14,167 nt of DNA from an uncultured Chlorobiaceae bacterium (GTDB taxonomy: Bacteria; Bacteroidota; Chlorobiia; Chlorobiales; Chlorobiaceae): assembly GCA_903929845.1 (NCBI GenBank), contig CAIYWF010000104.1, positions 1 through 14,167 of the forward strand, in the 5' to 3' direction. The position numbers and the translations under genes were made by a program. Each line of letters begins with the position of its first letter. Positions within the stretch are counted from its first letter, which is position 1. The notes under the pieces are model-generated. The model searched no databases. It was not told where the DNA came from and was given only the letters and a program-made list of their open reading frames with translations. This document shows, in pieces, positions 1-6,797 of this stretch.

Positions 1-503
1 ATGTAGAGAAATTTAGGCTTCTCTTGTTGGTCGATCTCCTGTTGCAGCGTCTCTATGACAATACCGTCGCGGTCAACTTGGACTCCTCTCAGTTCAGCAT
101 CGTAGGAGCGGAAAGCCGAAAGCGCGCCGATAAAGCAGGGATTTTCAACGAGGACAGGGTCGTGGGGATCAATAAAGGCTTTGCCGAGCAGATTGAGCCC
201 CTGCTGTGAGCCTGTGGTGATGAGCAGCCGGTTCGTGTGTACCGGCAACCCCTTTTTTTCGAGGAAGCCGCTCAGTGACTCAAGCAGTGACGGCAGGCCG
301 GGTGTCGGGCCGTACTGAAATGCGATCCGCTTTTTTTTGATGTCGAGGCCTTTGAAAAGATCTTCAATTTCCTGGACAGGAAAGAGTTCATTGCCGGGCA
401 TTCCACCCGCAAAAGAGATGATGTCCGGTCTTGAGGCAAGGGTCATGAGATCCCTGATTTCGGAAGAGCGAAGTGATGAAACGGCTTTTGAAAACCTTGG
501 CAT
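1..503 (-). CDS. PLP-dependent aminotransferase class I/II, N-terminal part (runs off left edge)
   Basis: The start ATG is at 503 and the first 167 residues are visible; the catalytic lysine and C-terminus lie outside the window. Visible landmarks are the glycine turn GGMPGNELFP (residues 33-42), YGPTPGLPSL (64-73), the cofactor-binding TTGSQQGLNL (96-105) and ENPCF (120-124). This combination is typical of the fold-type I aminotransferases related to 2-aminoadipate/LysN and archaeal aromatic aminotransferases. They transfer the amino group between an amino acid and a 2-oxo acid in the cytoplasm. No N-terminal GntR-type DNA-binding domain is present, so it is not a MocR regulator. It follows the ACT-domain gene on the same strand after 12 bases, so the two are probably co-transcribed. 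The substrate cannot be read from the sequence; an aromatic one is inferred from the paaK/ior genes further right. Confidence 0.9.
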   Translation of the reverse strand, partial: MPRFSKAVSSLRSSEIRDLMTLASRPDIISFAGGMPGNELFPVQEIEDLFKGLDIKKKRIAFQYGPTPGLPSLLESLSGFLEKKGLPVHTNRLLITTGSQQGLNLLGKAFIDPHDPVLVENPCFIGALSAFRSYDAELRGVQVDRDGIVIETLQQEIDQQEKPKFLY

Positions 504-515
504 GTTGGTAGTTGG

Positions 516-944
516 TTACACCTGATAGACATCCCCTTCCTGAAGCAGCTCCATCTTGTGCTCCTGCAGGACATCAATGAGTTTCTGCAACGATTCCGCC
601 CTGATAACCACGGTGGCCTTGCACTCTCCGGAAGCGAAAGCGTACATGTAGTCAATGGCGACGTTATTGTCGGAAATGAGCTGCAACGCCTTGTGCAGTC
701 CGCCGGGTCTGTGGGGGATAATCATCCCGACCACATCGGTGATTTTGACGGCAAATCCCGCCTTGCGAAGTATCTCTGCCGCAGGTTCCGGTCGTCCGAC
801 AATCATGCGCAAAATGCCATAGTCGGCAGTATCGGCAATACTGAATGCCGAGATGTTGATGTCGTTGGCGGCAAGAATACCGGTCAGTTCCGTCAGCCGG
901 CCAGTCCTGTTTTCGAGAAACACCGAGAGCTGTTTGATAATCAT
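516..944 (-). CDS. Tandem ACT-domain protein
   Basis: This 142-residue cytoplasmic protein consists of two ACT domains, roughly residues 1-70 and 71-142. The first opens with MIIKQLSVFLENRTGRLTEL and has the typical continuation NDINISAFSIADTADYGILR. The second contains PGGLHKALQLISDNNVAIDYMYAF, with the Gly-Leu pair where ACT domains bind ligand at dimer interfaces. ACT domains bind amino acids and usually control a neighbouring enzyme. Stand-alone tandem-ACT proteins of this type are commonly found next to phenylacetate-CoA ligase genes. Here the ligase (paaK) is on the same strand but about 4 kb away, beyond an accessory island. It is likely the first gene of a unit with the aminotransferase. 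No strong ribosome binding site precedes the ATG. The ligand is unknown; an aromatic amino acid is an inference from context. Confidence 0.9.
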   Translation of the reverse strand: MIIKQLSVFLENRTGRLTELTGILAANDINISAFSIADTADYGILRMIVGRPEPAAEILRKAGFAVKITDVVGMIIPHRPGGLHKALQLISDNNVAIDYMYAFASGECKATVVIRAESLQKLIDVLQEHKMELLQEGDVYQV

Positions 945-978
945 AGTGTGTTGTGATTTTCAGTTTTTTCGATAGTCG

Positions 979-1050
979 TCAGCCGCGCAATCTTGTCTTT
1001 ATCCAGTCAGGATTTCAGCGGCAATCAAGTACAGCAACCACCAAAATCAT
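979..1050 (-). pseudogene. C-terminal stub of a RelE/ParE-type toxin with an internal stop
   Basis: Directly after the antitoxin, an ATG at 1050 overlaps the antitoxin stop as ATGA, the usual coupling of such pairs. The frame reads MILVVAVLDCR, then a TGA (1017-1015), then NPDWIKTRLRG and a final TGA at 981-979. VVAVLDCRRNPxWIxxRL is the characteristic last beta strand and tail of RelE/ParE toxins partnered with this antitoxin family, so the internal TGA probably replaced an arginine codon (CGA to TGA, one change). The first three quarters of the toxin (about 70-75 residues) are missing, which implies a deletion joining the start region to the tail. No functional toxin can be made. That the frame is a toxin relic is my reading from memory of the family, not an alignment. 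Confidence 0.6.
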
Positions 1051-1256
1051 ATTATGCGCTCTTTGGATTCTGACCAGTCGGAGTGTTGCGCTGTACCGGC
1101 AGCAATGGACTCTCTTCGCTCGTTAAGAATGTGCTCATGCCATGCCGGAGATTCGACTGCCTCATCATTCTTTGAGAGATCATCCCAAATTGTCTCAAGC
1201 AAATCAAGCTTTAGCGCATAAGTAAACTGTGACAAGGGTAATTCAATTTTTTCCAT
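1047..1256 (-). CDS. Orphan addiction-module antitoxin (putative addiction module component family)
   Basis: This 69-residue acidic protein matches the layout of the short antitoxin family often called putative addiction module component (Unstab_antitox type). It has a helical N-terminal half (LKLDLLETIWDDLSKN), then SPAWHEHILNERRESIAAGTA, and the usual Trp-Ser plus basic end (DWSESKERI). Such proteins bind and neutralise a RelE/ParE-like mRNA-cleaving or gyrase toxin encoded just downstream, and they repress their own promoter. Here the toxin is reduced to a stub with an internal stop, so the antitoxin is orphaned. It lies between the ACT gene and a decayed ATPase gene, in an island that looks inserted. 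The ATG at 1256 has no strong ribosome binding site. Whether it is still expressed or can protect against a related toxin elsewhere cannot be seen here. Confidence 0.7.
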   Translation of the reverse strand: MEKIELPLSQFTYALKLDLLETIWDDLSKNDEAVESPAWHEHILNERRESIAAGTAQHSDWSESKERII

Positions 1257-1373
1257 GGTATTGTTATTCTATTCTGCAGACATTCTGACTTGAAAAGATA
1301 TTCTCCTAATTTATCTGATTTTGATGAGTACCGAAAAGAAAAACGAAGGGACTCCACGATATATCTCATCCCA

Positions 1374-2566
1374 TCACCCAAACAACTCCAACGGCTCAAG
1401 CTCAAGGAACTCCTGCCAGGGAATATCCGAATTCCCAACCAGCAGCACTTTATCCGGCTTGAATTGCCGCACAAAGGCAGCCATGCCGGAAGCGTGCTGT
1501 GTGTGGCCGCTTTTGATTTCAAGGCCGATCACTTTTCCTTTGTGCTCCAGAACGAAATCCACTTCATGGTTTCCCTGACGCCAATAGAAAAGGTTGATGG
1601 CATCGGTACGGGTATGGTTGAGGAGATGGGCGCCAATGGCTGACTCAACCCATCGCCCACATTGCGCAGGGTTTGATGCAATCTCTTGAAAGGAGTGCTG
1701 CTGTTGAGCGCTGATCAAGGCGGTGTTATGGACCTGAAATTTGGGAATGGATCCTCTGCGCCGCACCATTTCAGCGCTGAACTTTTCCAGTCCTGCCAAT
1801 AATCCGGCGGTATCAAGCAAGCGCAGATGGTGGGTGAGCGTTGTAGTGTTACCCGCATCCTGAAGCTGGCCAAGAATTTTGGTGTAGGAGAGAATTTGTC
1901 CTGAAGAACCGCATTCCAGTTCAAAGAGCCGTTTCATCAGAGCGGGTTTGTCAACACGGGTAAGCATCAGAATATCTTTGGAGATGCTGGTTTCGATGAT
2001 TGAATCGGTGATGTATCGCCTCCACCGTAGTTCATCGTCAATCAGTGTTGCGGCACCCGGATAGCCTCCAAACCAGACATACTGATCAGGCGTGAAGCCA
2101 AACGCCTCTTTCATTTCGTGATACGACCAGTGCCCGATGGAGATGGTTTCAAATCGACCGGCGAGTGATTCGTCAGCCCTTGTTGCAGCAACAGGCGCGA
2201 TGAGCCAAGGAGCACCACTTTGAGTGATTGCCGTTTTGCGGTATCACTGTCCCACTCCTTTTTTACCGATTCGCTCCAATTGCTGATTTTCTGGATTTCA
2301 TCGATGATAAGCACAGCTTCCTTCTGCTCCTACTGACGAAGCTTAATTCGTGCAGTCTCCCATTGCTGGCTGATCCAGCTTGATTCTCCGAAAGCCGCAA
2401 GGTCTGCCGATGCGAAATGAACTGGTAGTTTCGTTCCCTCCATGAACTGCAGGGCAAGAGTGGTTTTCCCGACTTGACGAGGGTCGTAGAGTACCTGGAT
2501 GAATTGTCGTGGTTCCGACTCAATCCGTTGGGTCAGAACTCTTTTTTGAGAGCGCTCAATAAGCAT
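1374..2566 (-). pseudogene. AAA_14/DUF4143-type ATPase, disrupted by a nonsense codon and a frameshift
   Basis: Three consecutive minus-strand frames together make one ATP-binding protein of about 397 codons, the normal length of this family. Order: start MLIERSQKRVL at 2566, P-loop region ending RQVGKTT, Walker B AVLIIDEIQ, arginine-rich LLGSSRLLLQQGLT, then GRFETISIGHWSYHEMKEAFGF, a winged-helix-like middle, and a C-terminal PD-(D/E)xK-like motif EVDFVLEHKGKVIGLEIKSG. Three lesions are visible. The first P-loop glycine is Asp (codon 2485-2483; DPRQVGKTT instead of GPRQVGKTT). A TAG at 2332-2330 interrupts the frame just before Walker B. One base is missing near 2170, where QQGLT(E)SLAGRFE should read through. 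The rest is well preserved, so decay is recent. The family is widespread and mobile with no settled role. Sequencing errors could explain single lesions but hardly all three. Confidence 0.85.
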
Positions 2567-2719
2567 ATTTTTTTGCTCAGTGCGTTGAGTAATTTTACTC
2601 AATATAACGAACACGTTGTCGAACGGCAATTTCCTCTCAGTGTTAACAGCTTCTCCCGTTTTGTCAGGTTATGTGTTCTGATCATCAATCAAATCCAGAT
2701 TCAGACATTATTTCTTGCA

Positions 2720-2763
2720 CTTATTAATTTTACAATGTATATTTACATTGTAAAATTAATAAG
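2720..2763. promoter_or_regulatory. Perfect 20-bp inverted repeat, probable TetR operator
   Basis: Arms 2720-2739 and 2744-2763 are exact reverse complements, with a 4-base spacer (TATT, 2740-2743). The inner core reads TTTACAATGTA / TACATTGTAAA. The right arm ends 9 bases before the TetR start codon. TetR-family repressors normally bind palindromes in their own promoter, so this is the obvious operator for the adjacent gene. The 20-bp arms are longer than a single TetR dimer site usually needs, so two dimers may bind, or the RNA hairpin may itself matter. Operator function is inferred from position and symmetry. Confidence 0.75.
2729..2756 (+). promoter_or_regulatory. Candidate sigma-70 promoter embedded in the operator
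   Basis: TTTACA (2729-2734) and TAAAAT (2751-2756) are separated by 16 bases and lie about 17 bases before the TetR start codon. Both boxes fall inside the palindrome, so a bound repressor would exclude RNA polymerase. Because the repeat is perfect, the same two boxes also exist on the minus strand (TTTACA complementary to 2749-2754, TAAAAT complementary to 2727-2732), facing the decayed ATPase gene. The short distance to the ATG would give a very short leader. Confidence 0.4.
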
Positions 2764-2772
2764 ATTCTCATT

Positions 2773-3462
2773 ATGGCACGACCAATCAAAAAAGAGCAGA
2801 TTCCAAATCTTCAGGAGGCAATCAAGAAGACGGCTTGGCGGCTGATAGCGGAGTTTGGAGCGCCAGCCCTTTCGTTGCGGGCAATTGCCCGCGCATTGAG
2901 TATTAGCGCTCCAGCCATCTACAACTATTTTCCGGATCGTGATGCTCTGGTGACAGCCCTTACCATTGATGCCTTTACCTCCTTTGGTGATGTACAGCTC
3001 AAGGCACGCGACAGCTTTTCGCCGGAGCAGCTTCTTGAACGTTTTCATGCTATTGGCATCGTTTATCGTTCCTGGGCGTTGAGTTATCCTCAGCGCTACC
3101 AGCTTATTTTTGGTACGCCTATTCCCGGTTATGATCAGCAACATCAGGAGATTATGCCATCAGCAACTCGCTCGATTAGCGCGCTGGTCAGTGTGATTGA
3201 AGATTTTCGTGTGGCCGGAAGGTTGAAAAGCGAGAATTTCCCGATAATACCACCGGAGTACGAAGCGCAGCTTTCGGCAATGAATTCCTGTACAAGCAAT
3301 TACCATAGTGTGTCGTATGGGATCTCTCTGATTGTCTGGAGTCGTGTGCATGGGCTGGTGTCGCTTGAAATCGGCGGTCGTCTTCCAACACTCGGTGTAG
3401 GTGGTGATGCACTTTATCAGTATGAATTACAATCAATTGCCAAACAATTTATAAAGGAGTAA
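2773..3462 (+). CDS. TetR/AcrR-family repressor with WHG-type C-terminal domain
   Basis: This 229-residue regulator has an N-terminal helix-turn-helix at about residues 33-53 (LSLRAIARALSISAPAIYNYF), the standard TetR signature, after a basic start (MARPIKKEQ). The ligand-binding half carries WSRVHG at 189-194, followed by LVSLEIGGRLP, the mark of the WHG subgroup of TetR C-terminal domains. TetR proteins are dimers that leave DNA when a small ligand binds. A perfect inverted repeat covers its promoter, so autoregulation is likely. Its stop overlaps the first possible start of the downstream flavoprotein gene, so it almost certainly controls that gene as well. The ligand is unknown; a reactive or toxic small molecule handled by the flavoprotein is a plausible inference. 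No ribosome binding site is obvious before the ATG. Confidence 0.9.
   Translation: MARPIKKEQIPNLQEAIKKTAWRLIAEFGAPALSLRAIARALSISAPAIYNYFPDRDALVTALTIDAFTSFGDVQLKARDSFSPEQLLERFHAIGIVYRSWALSYPQRYQLIFGTPIPGYDQQHQEIMPSATRSISALVSVIEDFRVAGRLKSENFPIIPPEYEAQLSAMNSCTSNYHSVSYGISLIVWSRVHGLVSLEIGGRLPTLGVGGDALYQYELQSIAKQFIKE
3453..3459 (+). promoter_or_regulatory. Ribosome binding site deciding the flavoprotein start
   Basis: AAAGGAG lies inside the last codons of the TetR gene. The first ATG (3462) is only 2 bases away, whereas the second ATG (3465) is 5 bases away. The second is therefore the better start, giving MKTLILDGS rather than MMKTLILDGS. Confidence 0.7.
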
Positions 3463-3464
3463 TG

Positions 3465-4769
3465 ATGAAAACACTGATTCTCGATGGGTCGCTGGCTGGC
3501 GATCAAGTAGGTAGTTATTCGGTGGCAACCCTGCAATCTGCCATTGATGCCCGTGGATGGAACTCTGAAGTGGTAGCCCTGCGCGACAAAAAGATCGGCA
3601 ACTGCATGGGCGATTTTTTCTGCTGGCTGAAAAGCCCCGGGAAATGCCATTTTGCTGACGAGCATCAGGAGATATCGAAAAAATACATTGAAAGTGATCT
3701 TGTTATTCTGCTTACTCCAATCACTTTTGGAGGTTACTCCTTGACGCTCAAGAAAATGGTGGATCATCAGATTCAGAACACCTTGCCATTTTTTACCACC
3801 ATTGATGGAGAGATACATCATCAGAAACGATATGACAAGTATCCAAATCTTCTTATCATAGGCTGGCTGAGTGAGCCGGATGAGCAGGCTGAATCAATTT
3901 TTCGGAATCTGGCCTGGCGAAACTCTATCAACTTCTATGCGAAAGTATATGTTTGTGATATCCTCTATGGGAGTCAGCCGGAAGGTGTTATGAAAGAGCA
4001 GCTTAACTATTGCCTTGACAGGGTTGGACGTCACGATTCGGATACAGAGACAACTCTGCCGTTCATAAAACATTCATCGGCACCAACAACTCCTCTTTGT
4101 CGGGCGCTGTTGCTGGTTGGAAGTCCACGTATGCAGAAAAGCACCTCTTCATCACTTGGTTCATATCTGTTTGAACAACTCAGTCTGCGCGGCGTTGAAA
4201 CCGAAACGATCTATCTCTATAAGGCGATCACTGCCATTGAGTGCATGAACGCGCTGCGGGCTGCAGTTGATAGCGCAGATCTGGTTGTTCTGGCTTTTCC
4301 TCTTTATGTGGATACTCTGCCAGCGCCAGTTATTTCGGTTTTTGAAAATATTGTGATGCATTGTAAGGGGAACTCAAAGCTGACACGTTTTGCGGCCATT
4401 GTCAATTGCGGATTTCCGGAGGCGCAACAAAATGATAATGCGATTGCAGTATGTTCCGAGTTTGCCCGTTCAGCAGGGTTTGAGTGGATGGGTGGGCTTT
4501 CTCTTGGGCAGGGGGAGGGTCTGGTTAGTGCGAAGCCTCTCAACGCACTTGGAGGTCAAGGCGCACCCATCAGGCAAGCTCTGGAGATAGCCGCCGGGGC
4601 ACTTGCCATTGGCCAACCCGTTCCCGATAATGCACAGGCATTGTTATCCAAATCATTAATGCCAGTCTGGATGTACAAGTTAGGTGGAACTGTGGGGTGG
4701 AAGATGAAATCAAGAAAGTATGGTACACAAAAGTTGCTGAAGGCAACGCCATACAAAAAAGCCATATAG
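3465..4769 (+). CDS. Tandem flavodoxin-like (FMN reductase-type) oxidoreductase
   Basis: The 434-residue protein holds two flavodoxin-fold halves. The first (about 1-190) starts MKTLILDGSL, has three cysteines in a CMGDFFCWLKSPGKC segment (C47, C53, C61) and a strand-loop VILLTPITFGGYSLTLKKMVD, as in iron-sulfur flavoprotein/NADPH-dependent FMN reductases. The second (about 210-370) starts ALLLVGSPRMQKSTSSSLGSY, an FMN-phosphate loop, and contains LVVLAFPLYVDTLPAPV. A basic C-terminal tail (KMKSRKYGTQKLLKATPYKK) follows. Members of this superfamily bind FMN and reduce quinones, nitro or metal compounds, or pass electrons. Two halves in one chain could form an internal dimer. It is coupled to the upstream TetR gene and probably co-repressed with it. 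The substrate is unknown. The three cysteines are too few for a classical four-cysteine iron-sulfur cluster. Confidence 0.85.
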   Translation: MKTLILDGSLAGDQVGSYSVATLQSAIDARGWNSEVVALRDKKIGNCMGDFFCWLKSPGKCHFADEHQEISKKYIESDLVILLTPITFGGYSLTLKKMVDHQIQNTLPFFTTIDGEIHHQKRYDKYPNLLIIGWLSEPDEQAESIFRNLAWRNSINFYAKVYVCDILYGSQPEGVMKEQLNYCLDRVGRHDSDTETTLPFIKHSSAPTTPLCRALLLVGSPRMQKSTSSSLGSYLFEQLSLRGVETETIYLYKAITAIECMNALRAAVDSADLVVLAFPLYVDTLPAPVISVFENIVMHCKGNSKLTRFAAIVNCGFPEAQQNDNAIAVCSEFARSAGFEWMGGLSLGQGEGLVSAKPLNALGGQGAPIRQALEIAAGALAIGQPVPDNAQALLSKSLMPVWMYKLGGTVGWKMKSRKYGTQKLLKATPYKKAI

Positions 4770-4852
4770 CTCGGTTCAGGAAAGAGTTGAACATGAGTTG
4801 CCCTTAACTTTTGAGACTCGGCAAAAAGAGGATGCGGCATTTGCAGGATTTT

Positions 4853-4878
4853 CAGGGGCGTATTCCCATGCGCCCCTG
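4853..4878. repeat. GC-rich stem-loop between convergent genes
   Basis: CAGGGGCG (4853-4860) and CGCCCCTG (4871-4878) form a perfect 8-bp stem with a 10-base loop, lying between the 3' ends of the flavoprotein gene and paaK. The position suits a bidirectional terminator, but neither side is followed by a U-tract, so it is not a canonical intrinsic terminator. It may instead be an RNA 3'-end stabiliser. Confidence 0.4.
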
Positions 4879-4900
4879 TGGAATGTCTTACGAGAAATCT

Positions 4901-6202
4901 TTACAGCAGTTTACGGTTATCAATGACCCGTTGCGCTTTCCCCATGCTCCGCTCAATGGTGCCGGGCTCAACCAGCCGGATGGTTGCGCTGATGCCAAGA
5001 ATGCTGGAGATATTTGCCTTGATCCGCTTGCGGAGCCCCTCCAGCTCTTTTATCTCATCGGAGAAGAACTGCTCTTCAATCTCTACTCTGATTTCGAGGG
5101 TGTCGAGGTTATTCTCACGATCCACAACCAGGAGATAGTGTGGTTTTGTTTCGCTCATCTCAAGCAGTACCGACTCAACCTGTGACGGGAAGACGTTGAC
5201 GCCACGGATGATGAGCATATCGTCGGAGCGGCCTACGCATTTATCCATGCGCACCAGCGTGCGGCCGCATTCGCACCGATCGGCATGAAGTCTTGTGAGA
5301 TCGCGAGTTCTATAACGAATCAGCGGCATCGCCTCCTTGGTTGCGGGAGTAAAGACCAGTTCGCCAAGCTCGCCATAAGGCAGCACTTCGCCGCTCTCCG
5401 GGTTGATAATTTCAGGGATAAAGTGATCTTCAAAAATATGCATTCCCTTCTGGCAGTTGCACTCCATGGAGACACCGGGTCCGATGATTTCGCTGAGGCC
5501 GTAAATGTCGTAGGCTTTGATGTCGAGCAGGTGCTCAATTTGAGAGCGCATCTCTTCTGTCCAGGGTTCTGCTCCGAAAATACCGGCTTTCAGCTTGATA
5601 TTCTTGCGGTCGATCTTCTCTTCGACAAGTGCTTCACCGAGATAGGCGGCATAAGAGGGCGTGCATGCCAGTGCTGAGGAGCCGAAGTCCTCCATGAGCT
5701 GAAGTTGTTTTTTTGTATTGCCGCCGGAGATGGGAATAACCGTCGCGCCAACTTTTTCTGCTCCGTAGTGCAGGCCGAGACCACCGGTAAAAAGCCCGTA
5801 GCCGTAAGCAACTTGGATGATGTCGGATTTTCCTATTCCAGCCATAGTAAGTGAACGCGCCACCACTTCGCTCCACATCTGTATATCGTTATGGGTGTAG
5901 CCGACAACCGTTGATTTTCCTGTCGTGCCGCTGGAGGCATGGAGCCTTACAATGTCTGTTTGCGGTACCGTAAACAGACCAAAAGGATAGTTGTCGCGCA
6001 GATCCTGTTTGGTGGTAAAGGGGAGCTTTTTCAGGTCGTCGATGGTGGTGATATCGCCGGGCTCGATACTCATTTCCTGCAATTTTTGACGGTAGAATGG
6101 AACCGAGTCATAGACTCTTTTCACCATTGTTGCAACCCGTCCTCCCTGAAGTTTCAGGAGCTCTTCACGCTCCATACACTCGTATTGTTTATTCCAGATC
6201 AT
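4901..6202 (-). CDS. paaK: Phenylacetate-CoA ligase family (arylacetate-CoA ligase)
   Basis: The 433-residue enzyme has the adenylate-forming motifs of PaaK: SSGTTGKST (90-98) for ATP phosphate, YGLSEIIGPGV (234-244), RYRTRDLT (297-303), GRSDDMLIIRGVNVFPSQVE (324-343) and the late catalytic lysine in MGKAQRVIDNR (K422). It activates arylacetates such as phenylacetate or indoleacetate to their CoA thioesters with ATP, in the cytoplasm. Its ATG overlaps the stop of iorB by 4 bases, so translation is coupled. In such ior-paaK clusters the ligase may run toward arylacetate, gaining ATP from the arylacetyl-CoA made by IorAB, or the reverse for uptake of aryl acids. No gene of the aerobic phenylacetate (paaABCDE) pathway is nearby, which argues against simple phenylacetate breakdown. 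Length and motifs are complete. Confidence 0.93.
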   Translation of the reverse strand: MIWNKQYECMEREELLKLQGGRVATMVKRVYDSVPFYRQKLQEMSIEPGDITTIDDLKKLPFTTKQDLRDNYPFGLFTVPQTDIVRLHASSGTTGKSTVVGYTHNDIQMWSEVVARSLTMAGIGKSDIIQVAYGYGLFTGGLGLHYGAEKVGATVIPISGGNTKKQLQLMEDFGSSALACTPSYAAYLGEALVEEKIDRKNIKLKAGIFGAEPWTEEMRSQIEHLLDIKAYDIYGLSEIIGPGVSMECNCQKGMHIFEDHFIPEIINPESGEVLPYGELGELVFTPATKEAMPLIRYRTRDLTRLHADRCECGRTLVRMDKCVGRSDDMLIIRGVNVFPSQVESVLLEMSETKPHYLLVVDRENNLDTLEIRVEIEEQFFSDEIKELEGLRKRIKANISSILGISATIRLVEPGTIERSMGKAQRVIDNRKLL

Positions 6203-6789
6203 GTTGCTGTCGCTTGAAGTTGAGATAATGCTTCTCCTTTTCGGAATGCTCGGATGTTCATGGCTATGATATCGGCCCCTTTTGCCTGAAACAACTTCTC
6301 TATGGAGGCTTCAAGCGTTTCAGCAGCAATACCGATGAACGGGGCGGCTGCTCCGAGCATCACCATGTTTGATGTTCTTATACTACCAGCGTCACGGGCA
6401 AGTTCTGCCGCTTTGACCAGCACAGGATGGTTTGTTTGGCGCAGCTCGTCAAGAATCTGCTCCATTGTCGGATAGCCCTCCATATTGATGAAGGAGTCTG
6501 TGGCGGTGACTATTCTTCCGTCTGGAGCAAGAAATGGAAGATAGCGCAGCGCTTCAAGAGGTTCAACCGAGAGAATCAGGTTTGCTGTTCCTTCCGCAAT
6601 AAGGTCGGAGAATATCTCCTTGTCAGAAATCCGGAGGTGCGACTGCACTGCTCCGCCCCGCTGGCTCATGCCGTGAACTTCTGCCTGGCGAACGGTCAGG
6701 CCGCTCTGCAGGGAGGCATGGTCGATAACTGCCGCAATGGTGAGTATTCCCTGTCCTCCGACACCGGCAAGAATAATGTTGATCTGCAT
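6199..6789 (-). CDS. iorB: Indolepyruvate:ferredoxin oxidoreductase, beta subunit
   Basis: This 196-residue protein belongs to the pyruvate:ferredoxin oxidoreductase gamma-domain family. It has the glycine-rich opening AGVGGQGILT (8-17), the conserved VHGMSQRGGAVQSHLRIS segment (about 38-55) and a late SNMVMLGAAAPFIG. With IorA it forms the enzyme that converts arylpyruvates (indolepyruvate, phenylpyruvate, hydroxyphenylpyruvate) plus CoA to arylacetyl-CoA and CO2 with reduction of ferredoxin; the reaction is reversible in principle. It starts 8 bases after iorA and its stop overlaps the paaK start, so the three genes form one unit. Length is normal for the stand-alone beta subunit. Confidence 0.93.
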   Translation of the reverse strand: MQINIILAGVGGQGILTIAAVIDHASLQSGLTVRQAEVHGMSQRGGAVQSHLRISDKEIFSDLIAEGTANLILSVEPLEALRYLPFLAPDGRIVTATDSFINMEGYPTMEQILDELRQTNHPVLVKAAELARDAGSIRTSNMVMLGAAAPFIGIAAETLEASIEKLFQAKGADIIAMNIRAFRKGEALSQLQATAT

Positions 6790-6797
6790 ACTTATCG

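Noticed and set aside
558..956. Plus-strand open frame of 132 codons opposite the ACT gene
   Set aside because: It mirrors a well-supported tandem ACT protein on the minus strand and its translation resembles no family.
2474..2845. Plus-strand open frame of 123 codons across the ATPase start and the operator
   Set aside because: It crosses the palindrome and the TetR start in another frame; low-complexity translation with no family signal.
2743..3144. Minus-strand open frame of 133 codons within the TetR gene
   Set aside because: It is antisense to a clear TetR gene; the translation has no recognisable domain.
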